This document shows, one piece after another, positions 10,001 to 19,811 of a stretch of 43,645 bases of DNA (the first letter of the stretch is position 1; each line of letters starts with the position of its first letter). The stretch is from the NCBI GenBank assembly GCA_015069565.1, contig SVIJ01000006.1, forward strand, positions 1 through 43,645, read 5' to 3'. The DNA comes from Clostridiales bacterium (GTDB lineage Bacteria; Bacillota; Clostridia; Christensenellales; Borkfalkiaceae). A model generated the notes under the pieces. The model did not search any database. It was not told the origin of the DNA and saw nothing but the letters and a program-made list of their open reading frames with translations. The position numbers were made by a program, and so were the translations under genes.

Positions 10001-10898
10001 GACGAAAAGCGGCGATTGCCGCTTTTCTTTGTTTTACGGAAAACTCTCTATCCATCCCTTGTTTTTGCTCTTTGGGATATGGTATTCGTTCACGGGCGAG
10101 CTTCTATATTTTCTCTCGGTAGCTTTGTGCGCGATTTTACACGAGCTTGCCCACGCCGCAGCCGCCGCCAAAATCGGCTACGCAATGGAGTACGTGCGGC
10201 TGATGCCCTACGGCGCGACGGTGAAGGTGGATATGGACGGCGTTTCCGCGCACGACGAGCTTCGCATCGCGCTTGCAGGGCCGATATTCAACCTTGCGCT
10301 TGCCGCCTTCTTTCTTGCCCTTTGGTGGTGCTATCCTGTTCTCTATCCGTACACGGAAACTGCCTTTTATTCCACCCTTTCTCTGGGGCTTTGCAACCTT
10401 TTGCCAGCGTTGCCACTCGACGGCGGAAGAGCGCTCTATTGTTTGCTGTTTTCCGCGTTCAACGCGTACCTGCCCCCTGCAAAATCTAAAAAACGCGCTC
10501 TTTTGATATGCAAAATTATCACGATTTTTACCTGTTTTTTGGGTGTTTTTGCCTTTATTTTCTCTTGTATAAAGCATACGCCCATGCTTTCGCTCGGCGC
10601 GTTTACGCTCTTTTTGATTGCAGGGCTCTTTTCTAAGAAAAACAGCGCGTATATCAAGCTCGATTTTTCTTCCCGAAAGTCGCTAAATCGCGGAATCCCT
10701 ATAAAACACGTAGCCATCGGGGAAGAGTGTACGGTGAAAAAGGCGCTCGGGTTTTTGTCGGCAGGGCAGTACTTAGTGCTTGACGTTTACACGAAAAAGG
10801 AAAAGTATTTGGGCTCGGTCACGCAAAACGAACTCTCCGATTTCTTCCAAAAAACGCGGCTTTCCGCCACTTTGAAGGAATATTTTCATAAATTTTAA
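9981..10898 (+). CDS. spoIVFB: Stage IV sporulation M50 metalloprotease SpoIVFB
   Basis: HELAHAAAA zinc motif and NLLPALPLDGGRAL second motif in a multi-TM protein; followed by rng and rplU. Exact start (TTG at 9981) uncertain. Confidence 0.85.
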   Translation: MLGRKNKTKSGDCRFSLFYGKLSIHPLFLLFGIWYSFTGELLYFLSVALCAILHELAHAAAAAKIGYAMEYVRLMPYGATVKVDMDGVSAHDELRIALAGPIFNLALAAFFLALWWCYPVLYPYTETAFYSTLSLGLCNLLPALPLDGGRALYCLLFSAFNAYLPPAKSKKRALLICKIITIFTCFLGVFAFIFSCIKHTPMLSLGAFTLFLIAGLFSKKNSAYIKLDFSSRKSLNRGIPIKHVAIGEECTVKKALGFLSAGQYLVLDVYTKKEKYLGSVTQNELSDFFQKTRLSATLKEYFHKF

Positions 10899-11036
10899 GC
10901 AAATTTTAGGAAATCTTTTCCAAAACCCCCTTGAAAAGGGCGAAAAAGTGTGCTATACTCTTTGGGTATTGTCAAATGCAAGAACGCAGTCCGTTTACGT
11001 CCGTGCAAAATCAAATAGCATACAAAGCGGTTTTTT

Positions 11037-12554
11037 ATGAAGAAGGAATGGTTTTTCGACCGTTATTGCGGTCAGCAATTCGTCGCCCTTTTGGAAGACG
11101 GAAAAGTGGTTGAATATGAAAGCGAGAATGAGGGCAACGGCAGCATCGTCGGCAACGTCTACAAAGGAGTGGTGATGAACGTCGTTTCAGGCATGAACGC
11201 CGCCTTCGTGGATTGCGGTTTGGAGCGGAACTGCTATCTCTCTACCGACGAAACGTACACAGACTGCGCAAAATACGACGGACTTTTATCCACTTCACCC
11301 ACCCCCCTTTCCGAGCTGAAAGAAGGGGATGAAGTGATTGTACAGGTGACAAAGTCGCCGCGCGGCAGTAAGGGCGCGAAGGTGACGGCAAACCTGTCCT
11401 TCGTCGGGAAACGGATTATTTATTTGCCCAACACCCTATTTTTCGGGGTATCGAGAAAGATTACGGACGAAGGGGAGCGCGAAAAGCTGATGCGCGTGGC
11501 GGAATCCCTTCGCAACGAGAACGAAAACGCAGGCTTTATTCTTCGCACGAAAGCGCCGCAGGCAACGGAAGACGAGCTGAAACGGGAAGCGAATTACCTT
11601 CGCAAGCTCGCGGCAATGACCTTCGAGCGCGCCACAGCCGCGCCCGTCGGTACACTCCTTTATCAAGACGAAGACTTGCCCGTTCGGGTCGTGCGCGACA
11701 GCTTCGGTGATGAAATCACCGCCATGCACGTCGGGGACAAGGAATTGTACGAGCGTTTACTTTCCTTCGTGGAAACGGTGGGTGAGTACGAAACGGTGAA
11801 AAAGAGTGTTCTGCGCTTCTACGACGGGGAGCGTTCGATGTTCCGCGAATACGGAATTTCCGAGCTTGTCTACGACGCCACGAAGCCGCACGTTCCCTTA
11901 GAAGGGGGCGGCTCGCTCATCATCGACCACACCGAAGCCATGACGGTTATCGACGTCAATTCGGGGAGCTTTATCGGGGAAAGCGATTTGGAAACCACCG
12001 TCTTTGACGTCAACCTGCGCGCGGCAAAAGAGATTGCGCGTCAGGTGCGGCTGAGAAACATCGGCGGCATCGTCGTGGTGGATTTCATCGACATGGAAAG
12101 CGAAGAACACAAGGAAGCGGTCACGCAAACCCTGCGCGAATACCTGTCCGTCGACAAGGCTAAATGCAACGTTTTGCCGATGAGCGAGCTTTGCCTTTCG
12201 CAATTCACCCGTAAACGGGTGGGGAAGGAGCTTGCCACGTCGCTCATCAAGCCCTGCCCCCATTGTCATGGCAACGGCTCGGTGCACAACGACCTATTCA
12301 TGATGACCCAGCTTCGGGAAGATTTGCTCGATTGTTTCTTCGAAGGGTACGTTTCCGCCATCGTCGATTTGAACGAAGGTATGGCGCGGAAAATTGCCCA
12401 AGAAGGCACTTTCTCAAAGGAAATGCAGAGCAGATGGAAGAACAAACGAGTATATTTAATCCCCCACAAAACGTACAAGGAGCATACCTTCCACGTTCGG
12501 GGAGAGAACAACCGTTATCCCACCGTTCCCGAAAACGCAATTTTACTGGAATAA
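11037..12554 (+). CDS. rng: Ribonuclease G/E
   Basis: 505 aa; IYKGVV..GMNAAFVDCGLERNCYL S1 region, MTVIDVNSGSF, GGIVVVDFIDM, LIKPCPHCHGNGSV zinc link. Confidence 0.94.
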   Translation: MKKEWFFDRYCGQQFVALLEDGKVVEYESENEGNGSIVGNVYKGVVMNVVSGMNAAFVDCGLERNCYLSTDETYTDCAKYDGLLSTSPTPLSELKEGDEVIVQVTKSPRGSKGAKVTANLSFVGKRIIYLPNTLFFGVSRKITDEGEREKLMRVAESLRNENENAGFILRTKAPQATEDELKREANYLRKLAAMTFERATAAPVGTLLYQDEDLPVRVVRDSFGDEITAMHVGDKELYERLLSFVETVGEYETVKKSVLRFYDGERSMFREYGISELVYDATKPHVPLEGGGSLIIDHTEAMTVIDVNSGSFIGESDLETTVFDVNLRAAKEIARQVRLRNIGGIVVVDFIDMESEEHKEAVTQTLREYLSVDKAKCNVLPMSELCLSQFTRKRVGKELATSLIKPCPHCHGNGSVHNDLFMMTQLREDLLDCFFEGYVSAIVDLNEGMARKIAQEGTFSKEMQSRWKNKRVYLIPHKTYKEHTFHVRGENNRYPTVPENAILLE

Positions 12555-12579
12555 CCATACCATGTACGAGTTGAATGAT

Positions 12580-12609
12580 AAAAAGCGGAGTTTTTCACCC
12601 CGCTTTTTT
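12580..12609 (+). terminator. Intrinsic terminator after rng
   Basis: AAAAAGCGG...CCGCTTTTTT. Confidence 0.7.
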
Positions 12610-12668
12610 GTTATAATTTTTGCTTATATTTTAAGATATTTTTAAGAAAATCGCACTATAAGAACGGC

Positions 12669-13118
12669 TTATAAATACTCTTTGAGCTTCTTTTCATACC
12701 CTTCTTCAAGCTCGATAAGCTCGATAAGCAGCCCTTCGATGTCCTTGTCGGGCTCGATGGGCAAATCCGTTTGCGTGGTGCGAAGGGCAGTGATGCCCAT
12801 CACCGTACCGCGAATCATCATTTCCGCGATATGGTTGCGGCTGCCGTCCATCATCGAGCTCATCTTGATCGACCCCCACATCATCGCTTTTTTGAAAGGG
12901 CCGGGCTCTTTAAGCTCAATCCCCTTATCCTTGGCAATCTTTGCCGCTTTGGCGGCAATTTGCTCGTATCCGTCGTGCTGTATATGAAGCTCTTTTTTCA
13001 TCCCTTCGTGCTCCACTTGGGGCAAAATATTTTCAATCGACTGCATAGCAAGGTCGGTATTGCGGTAAATTTCCGCCAAGGCTTCTTCGCATTTTTTACG
13101 TTTACATTCGTTTTCCAT
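12669..13118 (-). CDS. Conserved helical hypothetical protein (ferritin-like/DUF-type bundle)
   Basis: 149 aa, all-helical amphipathic pattern; no exact family assigned. Confidence 0.7.
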   Translation of the reverse strand: MENECKRKKCEEALAEIYRNTDLAMQSIENILPQVEHEGMKKELHIQHDGYEQIAAKAAKIAKDKGIELKEPGPFKKAMMWGSIKMSSMMDGSRNHIAEMMIRGTVMGITALRTTQTDLPIEPDKDIEGLLIELIELEEGYEKKLKEYL

Positions 13119-13239
13119 GGTCTTTTTTACTCCTTGTTTTCTTTCTTGTAGTATGGAAAAAAATCCGCAAAATCATACAAACTTTTTTATAAAAAGGGAA
13201 GAAAAACGCTTGACTGAAAAATCGGGAATGTGGTATAGT

Positions 13240-13333
13240 AATAGTCGAGCCGATAGACACGGGCTTTTTAAGTGATGCAATTTTGCATCCGCCTTGGGGG
13301 ACTTCGAGACTGGAAAGAGGAGGTAAAATCTGA
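13240..13333 (+). promoter_or_regulatory. Candidate L21 leader in the rplU 5' UTR
   Basis: TTGACT-N17-TATAGT promoter at 13210-13238, then a structured leader including GATGCAA-TT-TTGCATC and AGTCGAG...CTTCGAGACT, ending at the rplU RBS GAGGAGG. Confidence 0.5.
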
Positions 13334-13639
13334 ATGTACGCTATCATCGATAACGGCAACAAGCAGTACAAAGTAGCAGAAGGCGACGTAATCCGTTTGG
13401 AAAAGCTCGCAGCTGCGGAAGGCGAAACGGTTTCCTTCAAAGTACTCATGGTTGCAGATGAGTCCGGTATCAAGACGGGCGCGGAAGTAGAATCCGCAAA
13501 AGTGACCGCTACGGTTGTTGAACACGCTAAGGCAAAGAAGATCATCGTCTTCAAGTACAAAGCGAAGAAGAACGAACGTAAGAAGCAAGGCCACAGACAG
13601 CCCTTCACCGCAGTAAAGATCGAAAAGATCGAGCTCTAA
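13334..13639 (+). CDS. rplU: 50S ribosomal protein L21
   Basis: [25 protein letters not shown]...[22 protein letters not shown]. Confidence 0.97.
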   Translation: MYAIIDNGNKQYKVAEGDVIRLEKLAAAEGETVSFKVLMVADESGIKTGAEVESAKVTATVVEHAKAKKIIVFKYKAKKNERKKQGHRQPFTAVKIEKIEL

Positions 13640-13713
13640 TTTTTAGGAGTTTTTACTGCACGGCTTTGCGGCAACGCAAAGAAACAAAATAAGAATGAAA
13701 AGGAGAAAGAAAA

Positions 13714-13995
13714 ATGATTTTTATCCGTTTATTCGCTCATAAGAAAGGTACCGGTTCGTCCCACAACGGACGTGACAGCGAAGCGAAACGCCTTGGCGTA
13801 AAGCGCGCTGACGGTCAATTCGTTCTTGCTGGCAATATTCTCGTTCGTCAACGCGGCACGAAGATTCATCCCGGCACGGGCGTAGGTATCGGTAAAGACG
13901 ACACGCTGTTTGCTTTGGTAGACGGCACCGTTAGATACGAAAGATTGGGCAGAGATAAGAAACAAGCATGTGTTTATCCCAAGGTAGCTGACTAA
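13714..13995 (+). CDS. rpmA: 50S ribosomal protein L27
   Basis: [47 protein letters not shown]. Confidence 0.97.
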   Translation: MIFIRLFAHKKGTGSSHNGRDSEAKRLGVKRADGQFVLAGNILVRQRGTKIHPGTGVGIGKDDTLFALVDGTVRYERLGRDKKQACVYPKVAD

Positions 13996-14014
13996 TTTAG
14001 CGAAAACAAAAACA

Positions 14015-14043
14015 AACCGACGAGTTCTCTCGTCGGTTTTTTA
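14015..14043 (+). terminator. Intrinsic terminator after rpmA
   Basis: AACCGACGAG-TTCT-CTCGTCGGTTTTTT. Confidence 0.8.
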
Positions 14044-14060
14044 TTTTTCTTTGCAAGCAT

Positions 14061-14178
14061 TGTGGTAGAATTTATTTTTTCCATAACGTAAGGCAACGCC
14101 TTGCAATTCACGTCGCAAAAGCGACAATTCACGAAAACACAGTTTTCAATTCACGAACGCGCATAGCGTTCAATTCAC
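14061..14178 (+). repeat. Hairpin-ladder repeat copy R1 (partial: core + one arm)
   Basis: Core TTGTGGTAGAATTTATTTTTTCCATAACG, then AAGGC-aac-GCCTT, GTCGC-aaaa-GCGAC, GAAAAC-aca-GTTTTC, GAACGC-gcata-GCGTTC separated by AATTCAC. Confidence 0.85.
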
Positions 14179-15869
14179 TTCTTTATGCTTTCCGTGTGCG
14201 CGTTGGGGGTCGCGAGCGCGGTTTTATAATCGGTATACACCACAAACCCTGCCTTTGCCTTGGACGGCTTTTTCACAAACCGCTTTTCGCAGTAGTCAAC
14301 GGGGATTTTATCCCCCGCGCGCCCGTCCGAATAATAGGCGCAAATCTCCGCCGCAAACTTGATTACGCTATCGGGTACTTTCTTCCCCCCCGACAAAATC
14401 AAAACGTGGGACGAATGGTATTTTTGCGTGTGCAACCAAATATCCTTGCCGTCGGCGGACTTTACCAAACGGTCGTTTTGCAGGTTGTTTCTGCCCGACA
14501 AAACGGTAAACCCTTCGCAAACGAACTCTCGATAGGGGGTGACGAGCTCTTTTTTCTTCGCGCCTACCTTTTCCTTGGCGGCTTTGAGCAGTCCGAGCGC
14601 AATCAGCTCCGCTTCAATCTCTTGCAAATCGACGGGCGTTTCGGCAAGCAGAACGGACGAGAGTACGCTCTCGGCGTACCGTTCTTCTTCCGTTTCCCTT
14701 TCCAAAATGGGGGTCAAAACTTCCTTCGCGCGTTTGAGCTTGTTGTACGTCTTAAAGTACCTTTGCGCATTTTTTGTGGGGGGCAGGGTTGGATCTAACG
14801 CAATTTTCACCGTCGGACAGCCTTCTTCGTACCAGTTTTCCAGCGTGACTTCCTTCACCCCTTTTTCGATGCGGTAAAGGTTCGCGGTGATCAGCTCCCC
14901 TTTGATGCGGTAGCTATCCGCTTTTTCCGCTTCGGCAAGCCGTTCCAGCGTGTCCTGTTTTTTCTTGCCGATCTTTTTGATGAGCGCGCGGATTGCGCTT
15001 TCTAATTTACGCTTTTTGTCTGCAAACGAGCGTTTTCCTTCCTTCTCGCTATAAAACGCGTCCGTCGCGGCAAGCAAGCTTTCGCAGGGCGTTCCCCCTT
15101 CGACGGGGAATGCGAAAAAGTCGGCAGACTCGCCGTTTTTGTAGACGATACACGGCTCAACGGGCAGGTTCTCACACGCCCAGCCGAGCAGGTCGGGGAG
15201 CATCAGCCGAGGCATCGGACGATGCAATAGCTCACGCGCCGTAGAGAGCGCAAACCCCGATACGTTATCAAAGATAAAGCCTGCCAAATCTTCCTGCGAT
15301 ACGGTTTCTCGGTTGGCGCAAAACGCCGCGTAGCGAGCGCGCACCGCCGCTCCGTCGTAAGGCGAAGCCTTGTCTTGCGGATGGGGGTAGACGAACTTCG
15401 CGCCAGGGAAAAGCGGACGACCGTTCAAGGTATCCAAGCTCGACGGTTTGAGCGCGCCTAAAATCACGCCGTTTTCCGTCAAGGTCAGGTTGGAGTATTT
15501 GCCCATAATTTCCGCGTGCAGAACCCTGTCGCAGGACGAGAAATCCCCCGTGCAATGCAGGGTGAACTCTAAAATTCGCTCAAAGCCGTACTGCTTGACG
15601 GACAAAATTTCCGCGCCGAGCAGGTGCTTACGCAACAGCATACAGAAGTTGGGCGCGACGGGCAGGGGCTCTTTTTCAGTGTTTGTCACGCAAACGCGCG
15701 CAAAAGTGGCGTTTGTGGAAAAAAGCAGTTTAAGAACCTTTCCTTTTGTGTATATAAATAAAGTCAGCTCGTCCTTGGACGATTGCGTGATTTTATTGAT
15801 TTTTCCGTGGGCGAGCAGCCCATCCAGCTCGACGGCGAGCCGTTTTAAGTGAAACGCGTCTTGGGGCAT
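14175..15869 (-). CDS. rqcH: NFACT family protein RqcH (Rqc2 homolog)
   Basis: 564 aa; NFACT-N start (MPQDAFHLKRLAVELDGLLAHGKINKI), coiled coil, NFACT-R C-terminus GRNNLQNDRLVKSADGKDIWLHTQKYHSSHVLI. Confidence 0.92.
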   Translation of the reverse strand: MPQDAFHLKRLAVELDGLLAHGKINKITQSSKDELTLFIYTKGKVLKLLFSTNATFARVCVTNTEKEPLPVAPNFCMLLRKHLLGAEILSVKQYGFERILEFTLHCTGDFSSCDRVLHAEIMGKYSNLTLTENGVILGALKPSSLDTLNGRPLFPGAKFVYPHPQDKASPYDGAAVRARYAAFCANRETVSQEDLAGFIFDNVSGFALSTARELLHRPMPRLMLPDLLGWACENLPVEPCIVYKNGESADFFAFPVEGGTPCESLLAATDAFYSEKEGKRSFADKKRKLESAIRALIKKIGKKKQDTLERLAEAEKADSYRIKGELITANLYRIEKGVKEVTLENWYEEGCPTVKIALDPTLPPTKNAQRYFKTYNKLKRAKEVLTPILERETEEERYAESVLSSVLLAETPVDLQEIEAELIALGLLKAAKEKVGAKKKELVTPYREFVCEGFTVLSGRNNLQNDRLVKSADGKDIWLHTQKYHSSHVLILSGGKKVPDSVIKFAAEICAYYSDGRAGDKIPVDYCEKRFVKKPSKAKAGFVVYTDYKTALATPNAHTESIKK

Positions 15870-15886
15870 AGTTGTTCCTTTTTAGA

Positions 15887-16081
15887 GTGAATTGCGTTCA
15901 ATTCATTTTACCGCTTGCCGTTCGAGATTCTTCGACTACGCTCAGGATGACAATAACGTAGGGCGGGGGCTTGCTCCCGCCGAATAAGAATCCCCCTGCC
16001 TACGGCATCCCCCTTTCACAAGGATGATAAGAAATACCACCGTAGGGGTGATTCACGAATCGACTGCAACCTTCTATTCAC
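15887..16081. repeat. Composite repeat R2: collapsed GTGAATT/AATTCA pair plus REP-like modules
   Basis: GTGAATTG-CGTT-CAATTCA, GATTCTTCGACTACGCTCAGGATGAC, GTAGGGCGGGGGCTTGCTCCCGCC, TGCC-tac-GGCA, GATTCACGAATC, terminal ATTCAC. Confidence 0.65.
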
Positions 16082-16262
16082 TTTTTTGCGTGTTATTTTC
16101 TAAATTATACCGCAAAAATTAAAAATTGTAAATAAAAACGCTTTCTTTTTATAAAGAAATATGTTAAAATATAGCTTGCTGGGCTGGGTTGGCGCGCCTG
16201 AGCCACAGAGTTAGATGCGCCGTTAATAAAATCAAAGAAAATTTAATCGTAGGAGTACAATT

Positions 16263-17561
16263 ATGAAGTATACCACCAAAGCTGCTGAAAAAAGCACCGT
16301 AAAGATTACCATCAAGTTTGATGGCGAAGAATGGAAGAAAGCGCAAACCGACGCTTATTTGAAGACCCGCCATAAATACCGCGTAGACGGTTTCCGTAAC
16401 GGAAAAGCGCCGAAGAATAGAATCGAAAGCTTCTATGGCAAGTCCGTTTTCTGGGACGACGCGCTCAACCTTTTGATCCAAGAAAACTACGACAAGATTT
16501 TGGAAAAGGAAAGCAAGAAGTACGTCTTCGTTGGCGAACCCGAATTCCAGCTTGAAGATTTGAAGGACGATCTCGTTGTGATCGTTGCTACCGTTCCCGT
16601 GAAGCCCGAAGTGAAAATTTCCGCTTACACTGGTATGAAGATTGAAAAATTTGCATATACTGTAAGCGATGCTGACGTTCAGGCAGAAATCGACAGACTT
16701 TTGGACAAGAAGGCTACGAGAGAAGAAGTGACCGATCGCGCGGCTGAAAACGGCGACATCGTCACCATCGACTTCGTCGGCACGGTTGACGGCGTGAAGT
16801 TCGACGGCGGCGAAGCAGAAGGCTACGACCTTGTTCTTGGCAGCGGCTCGTTCATTCCTGGCTTCGAAGATCAAGTGGTTGGTATGAACTTGGGCGAGAA
16901 AAAGGACGTCAACGTGACCTTCCCCGAAGATTATCAAGCGGCTGAACTCAAAGGTAAGGCGGCAGTGTTTGCAGTCACCCTGCACAAGATCCAAAAGAAG
17001 GTTCTTCCCGAGCTTACCGATGAATTCGTAAAGGAAAACGCAGGCGAAGAAACGGTTGCAGCTTACAAGGAAAAGACGGCGGCAAGATTGCAGGAAAACC
17101 TTGATAGACGCGCAAACGACGCTACCGAAAACAGCATTTTGGAAGCTATCGCGGCGAACACCGAAGTGGAAATTCCCCAAGCAATGATCGAAAGAGAAAT
17201 CGACAGCCTTGTTAAGAGATTTGAATACCAGCTTATGTATCAGGGCTTGAAGCTTGCGGATTACCTTTCCTTCTTGAAGGTTTCCGAAGCTGATTTCAGA
17301 CAGAACTACGCGGCGCAAGCTGAAAAGAACGTAAAGAGCCAGCTCATCATCAGCCACATCATCGACGTGGAAAAGATCGAAGCTACGGAAGAAGAGCTTG
17401 AAGCGAAGATCGCGGCGCAGGCTGCATCCGTTGACAAGGATCCTGCTGAATACAAGGCAACGATGGATCCTAGACAGATCGACTACCTTAGAAACGACAT
17501 CATCATCACGAAGCTGTTCGACTTCTTGAAGGCGAACAACGAAATGTTCGTAGCGGCGTAA
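16263..17561 (+). CDS. tig: Trigger factor
   Basis: 432 aa; [25 protein letters not shown] domain [42 protein letters not shown]. Confidence 0.96.
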   Translation: MKYTTKAAEKSTVKITIKFDGEEWKKAQTDAYLKTRHKYRVDGFRNGKAPKNRIESFYGKSVFWDDALNLLIQENYDKILEKESKKYVFVGEPEFQLEDLKDDLVVIVATVPVKPEVKISAYTGMKIEKFAYTVSDADVQAEIDRLLDKKATREEVTDRAAENGDIVTIDFVGTVDGVKFDGGEAEGYDLVLGSGSFIPGFEDQVVGMNLGEKKDVNVTFPEDYQAAELKGKAAVFAVTLHKIQKKVLPELTDEFVKENAGEETVAAYKEKTAARLQENLDRRANDATENSILEAIAANTEVEIPQAMIEREIDSLVKRFEYQLMYQGLKLADYLSFLKVSEADFRQNYAAQAEKNVKSQLIISHIIDVEKIEATEEELEAKIAAQAASVDKDPAEYKATMDPRQIDYLRNDIIITKLFDFLKANNEMFVAA

Positions 17562-17604
17562 GCTTACGCAAAATCAACGCGAACACAGCAAAGGAGAAAT
17601 CACT

Positions 17605-18195
17605 ATGGAAAAAAACGTGCTCATTCCCTACGTCGTTGAACGCACTTCTTCGGGAGAACGCTCCTACGACCTGTATTCGAGACTTTTAGACGACCGTATT
17701 ATTTTCTTGACGGGGCCGATTGACGACGCAGTGGCAAACACCGTCGTGGCACAGCTTCTCTACTTGGAAGGCAAGGACCCCACGAAGGACATCTGCCTGT
17801 ATATCAATTCCCCTGGCGGAAGCGTATCGGCAGGGCTTGCAATCTACGATACGATGAACTATATCAAGTGCGACGTATCCACGATCTGTATCGGTATGGC
17901 GGCGTCGATGGGCGCATTCCTGCTTTCCAGTGGTACGAAGGGTAAACGCTACGCCCTTCCCAACTCCGAAATTATGATCCATCAGCCCCTTGGCGGCGCG
18001 CAGGGTCAGGCGAGCGACATCAAAATCCACGCAGAACATATTCTGCGCACGAAGGCGAAGCTCAACCGTATTTTGGCGGAAAATTCGGGCAACGATATCG
18101 CTACCATCGAACGTGATACCGACCGCGACAATTTCCTGTCTGCGGAAGAAGCACGCGCTTACGGCTTGATTGATAAAGTGTTCGTAAGAAGATAA
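17605..18195 (+). CDS. clpP: ATP-dependent Clp protease proteolytic subunit
   Basis: [11 protein letters not shown] (Ser), MIHQPLGG (His), [12 protein letters not shown]. Confidence 0.98.
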   Translation: MEKNVLIPYVVERTSSGERSYDLYSRLLDDRIIFLTGPIDDAVANTVVAQLLYLEGKDPTKDICLYINSPGGSVSAGLAIYDTMNYIKCDVSTICIGMAASMGAFLLSSGTKGKRYALPNSEIMIHQPLGGAQGQASDIKIHAEHILRTKAKLNRILAENSGNDIATIERDTDRDNFLSAEEARAYGLIDKVFVRR

Positions 18196-18285
18196 TTTGA
18201 GTAGCGTAAAGTCCGTCTAATAAGCTGGCTTTACGCTATTTTTATGCAGTTTACACCTTTGGTGTAAGTATTTATAGGAGAGAAT

Positions 18286-19515
18286 ATGTCTGAACGTAAA
18301 AATCGCTGTTCCTTTTGCGGAAAGGAACAGGAAAAGACAAAACAACTGATTGCAGGCGACGGCGCGTTTATCTGCGATAGCTGTATCCAGATTTGCAGTG
18401 ATATGCTTGCGGAAACGGACAAGCAGGAGCTCGTGGACGAGATTCCCTTGAAAAAACCTGCGGAGCTGAAAGCAGAGCTGGATAAGTATATCGTCGGTCA
18501 AGACAAGGCAAAGCGAGTGCTTTCCGTTGCCGTCTATAACCACTATAAGCGCATCAACGCGACGATGAAAAAGTCAAGCGGCGACGAAGTAGAGATCGAA
18601 AAGAGCAACGTGCTTTTGCTCGGGCCTACGGGTAGCGGTAAAACGCTGCTTGCGCGCACGCTTGCAAAAATCATCGGCGTGCCGTTTGCTACGACGGACG
18701 CAACCACGCTCACCGAAGCGGGATACGTCGGCGAAGACGTCGAAAATATCCTGTTAAAGCTCATTCAAAACGCCGATTTTAACATCGAAAAGGCGCAGCG
18801 CGGCATCATCTATATCGACGAAATCGACAAGATTGCAAGAAAGGGCGAAAACGTTTCCATCACCCGTGACGTATCGGGCGAAGGGGTACAGCAGGCGCTT
18901 CTCAAAATCATCGAAAGCACGCAGGCGAACGTTCCCCCGACTGGCGGCAGAAAGCACCCTTCGCAGGAATGCTTGAAGATCGACACCACCAACATTCTCT
19001 TTATTTGCGGCGGTGCGTTCGTGGGCTTGGATAAGATTGTTTCCGCGCGTACGGATAGCTCTTCGTTGGGCTTTGGCGGCAAGGTAAAGCTGGGCGAAAA
19101 CGAAGCGGATTATTCCCTCTTGGAAGACGTACAGCCGCAGGATTTGACGAAATTCGGGCTGATTCCCGAGTTCGTGGGGCGTATTCCCATCGTCGTCAAT
19201 TTAGAGCCGCTTGACGAAAAAGCGCTGATGAAGATTTTGACCGAACCGAAAAACGCCATCATCAAGCAATACCAAAAGCTGGTGGGCTTGGACGGCGTCA
19301 CCTTGACGGTGGAAGAAGACGCGGTGCGCGAGATTGCGCAGACGGCAATCCGTTTGAAGACGGGCGCGCGCGGACTTCGTACCATCATCGAAGGGGTGAT
19401 GACGGAAGTGATGTACAAGATCCCTTCGGACGACAACATTGCGGAAGTGGTGATCACGAAGGAATGTATTGCACAAAAGGCACAGCCGAGAATTATCTAC
19501 AAAGAAGCGGTTTAA
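18286..19515 (+). CDS. clpX: ATP-dependent Clp protease ATP-binding subunit ClpX
   Basis: N-terminal C4 zinc finger [33 protein letters not shown]. Confidence 0.98.
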   Translation: MSERKNRCSFCGKEQEKTKQLIAGDGAFICDSCIQICSDMLAETDKQELVDEIPLKKPAELKAELDKYIVGQDKAKRVLSVAVYNHYKRINATMKKSSGDEVEIEKSNVLLLGPTGSGKTLLARTLAKIIGVPFATTDATTLTEAGYVGEDVENILLKLIQNADFNIEKAQRGIIYIDEIDKIARKGENVSITRDVSGEGVQQALLKIIESTQANVPPTGGRKHPSQECLKIDTTNILFICGGAFVGLDKIVSARTDSSSLGFGGKVKLGENEADYSLLEDVQPQDLTKFGLIPEFVGRIPIVVNLEPLDEKALMKILTEPKNAIIKQYQKLVGLDGVTLTVEEDAVREIAQTAIRLKTGARGLRTIIEGVMTEVMYKIPSDDNIAEVVITKECIAQKAQPRIIYKEAV

Positions 19516-19529
19516 CCGCTTCTTTTTTA

Positions 19530-19743
19530 GTGAATTGAACGCTTCGGGCGTTCGTGAATTGAAATCTGCGATTTCGTGAATTGTCGCTGATGCGACGTGA
19601 ATTGTTTGCCTGTGGCAAACGTTGTGGTAAAATTTATAATTATTCCTTAACGCAAGGCAAAGCCTTGCAATTCACGACGGCAAAGCCGTCAATTCACGCG
19701 TTTGTAAAACGCAATTCACGATTGCTTGTAGCAATCAATTCAC
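19530..19743 (+). repeat. Hairpin-ladder repeat copy R3 (full, 8 hairpins, type example)
   Basis: (GTGAATT-hairpin)x4 - GTTGTGGTAAAATTTATAATTATTCCTTAAC - (hairpin-AATTCAC)x4; all eight stems perfect. Confidence 0.95.
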
Positions 19744-19778
19744 TTTCATCGCGTACCTGCCCCCTTGAAATTATACAA

Positions 19779-19807
19779 AAAACCTGCGGTTTGCACCGCA
19801 GGTTTTG
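19779..19807. terminator. Bidirectional intrinsic terminator (R3 / ricT)
   Basis: AAAACCTGCGG-tttgca-CCGCAGGTTTT. Confidence 0.7.
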
Positions 19808-19811
19808 CTTT

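Noticed and set aside
16164-17357. 397-aa reverse-strand ORF
   Set aside because: Antisense shadow of tig.
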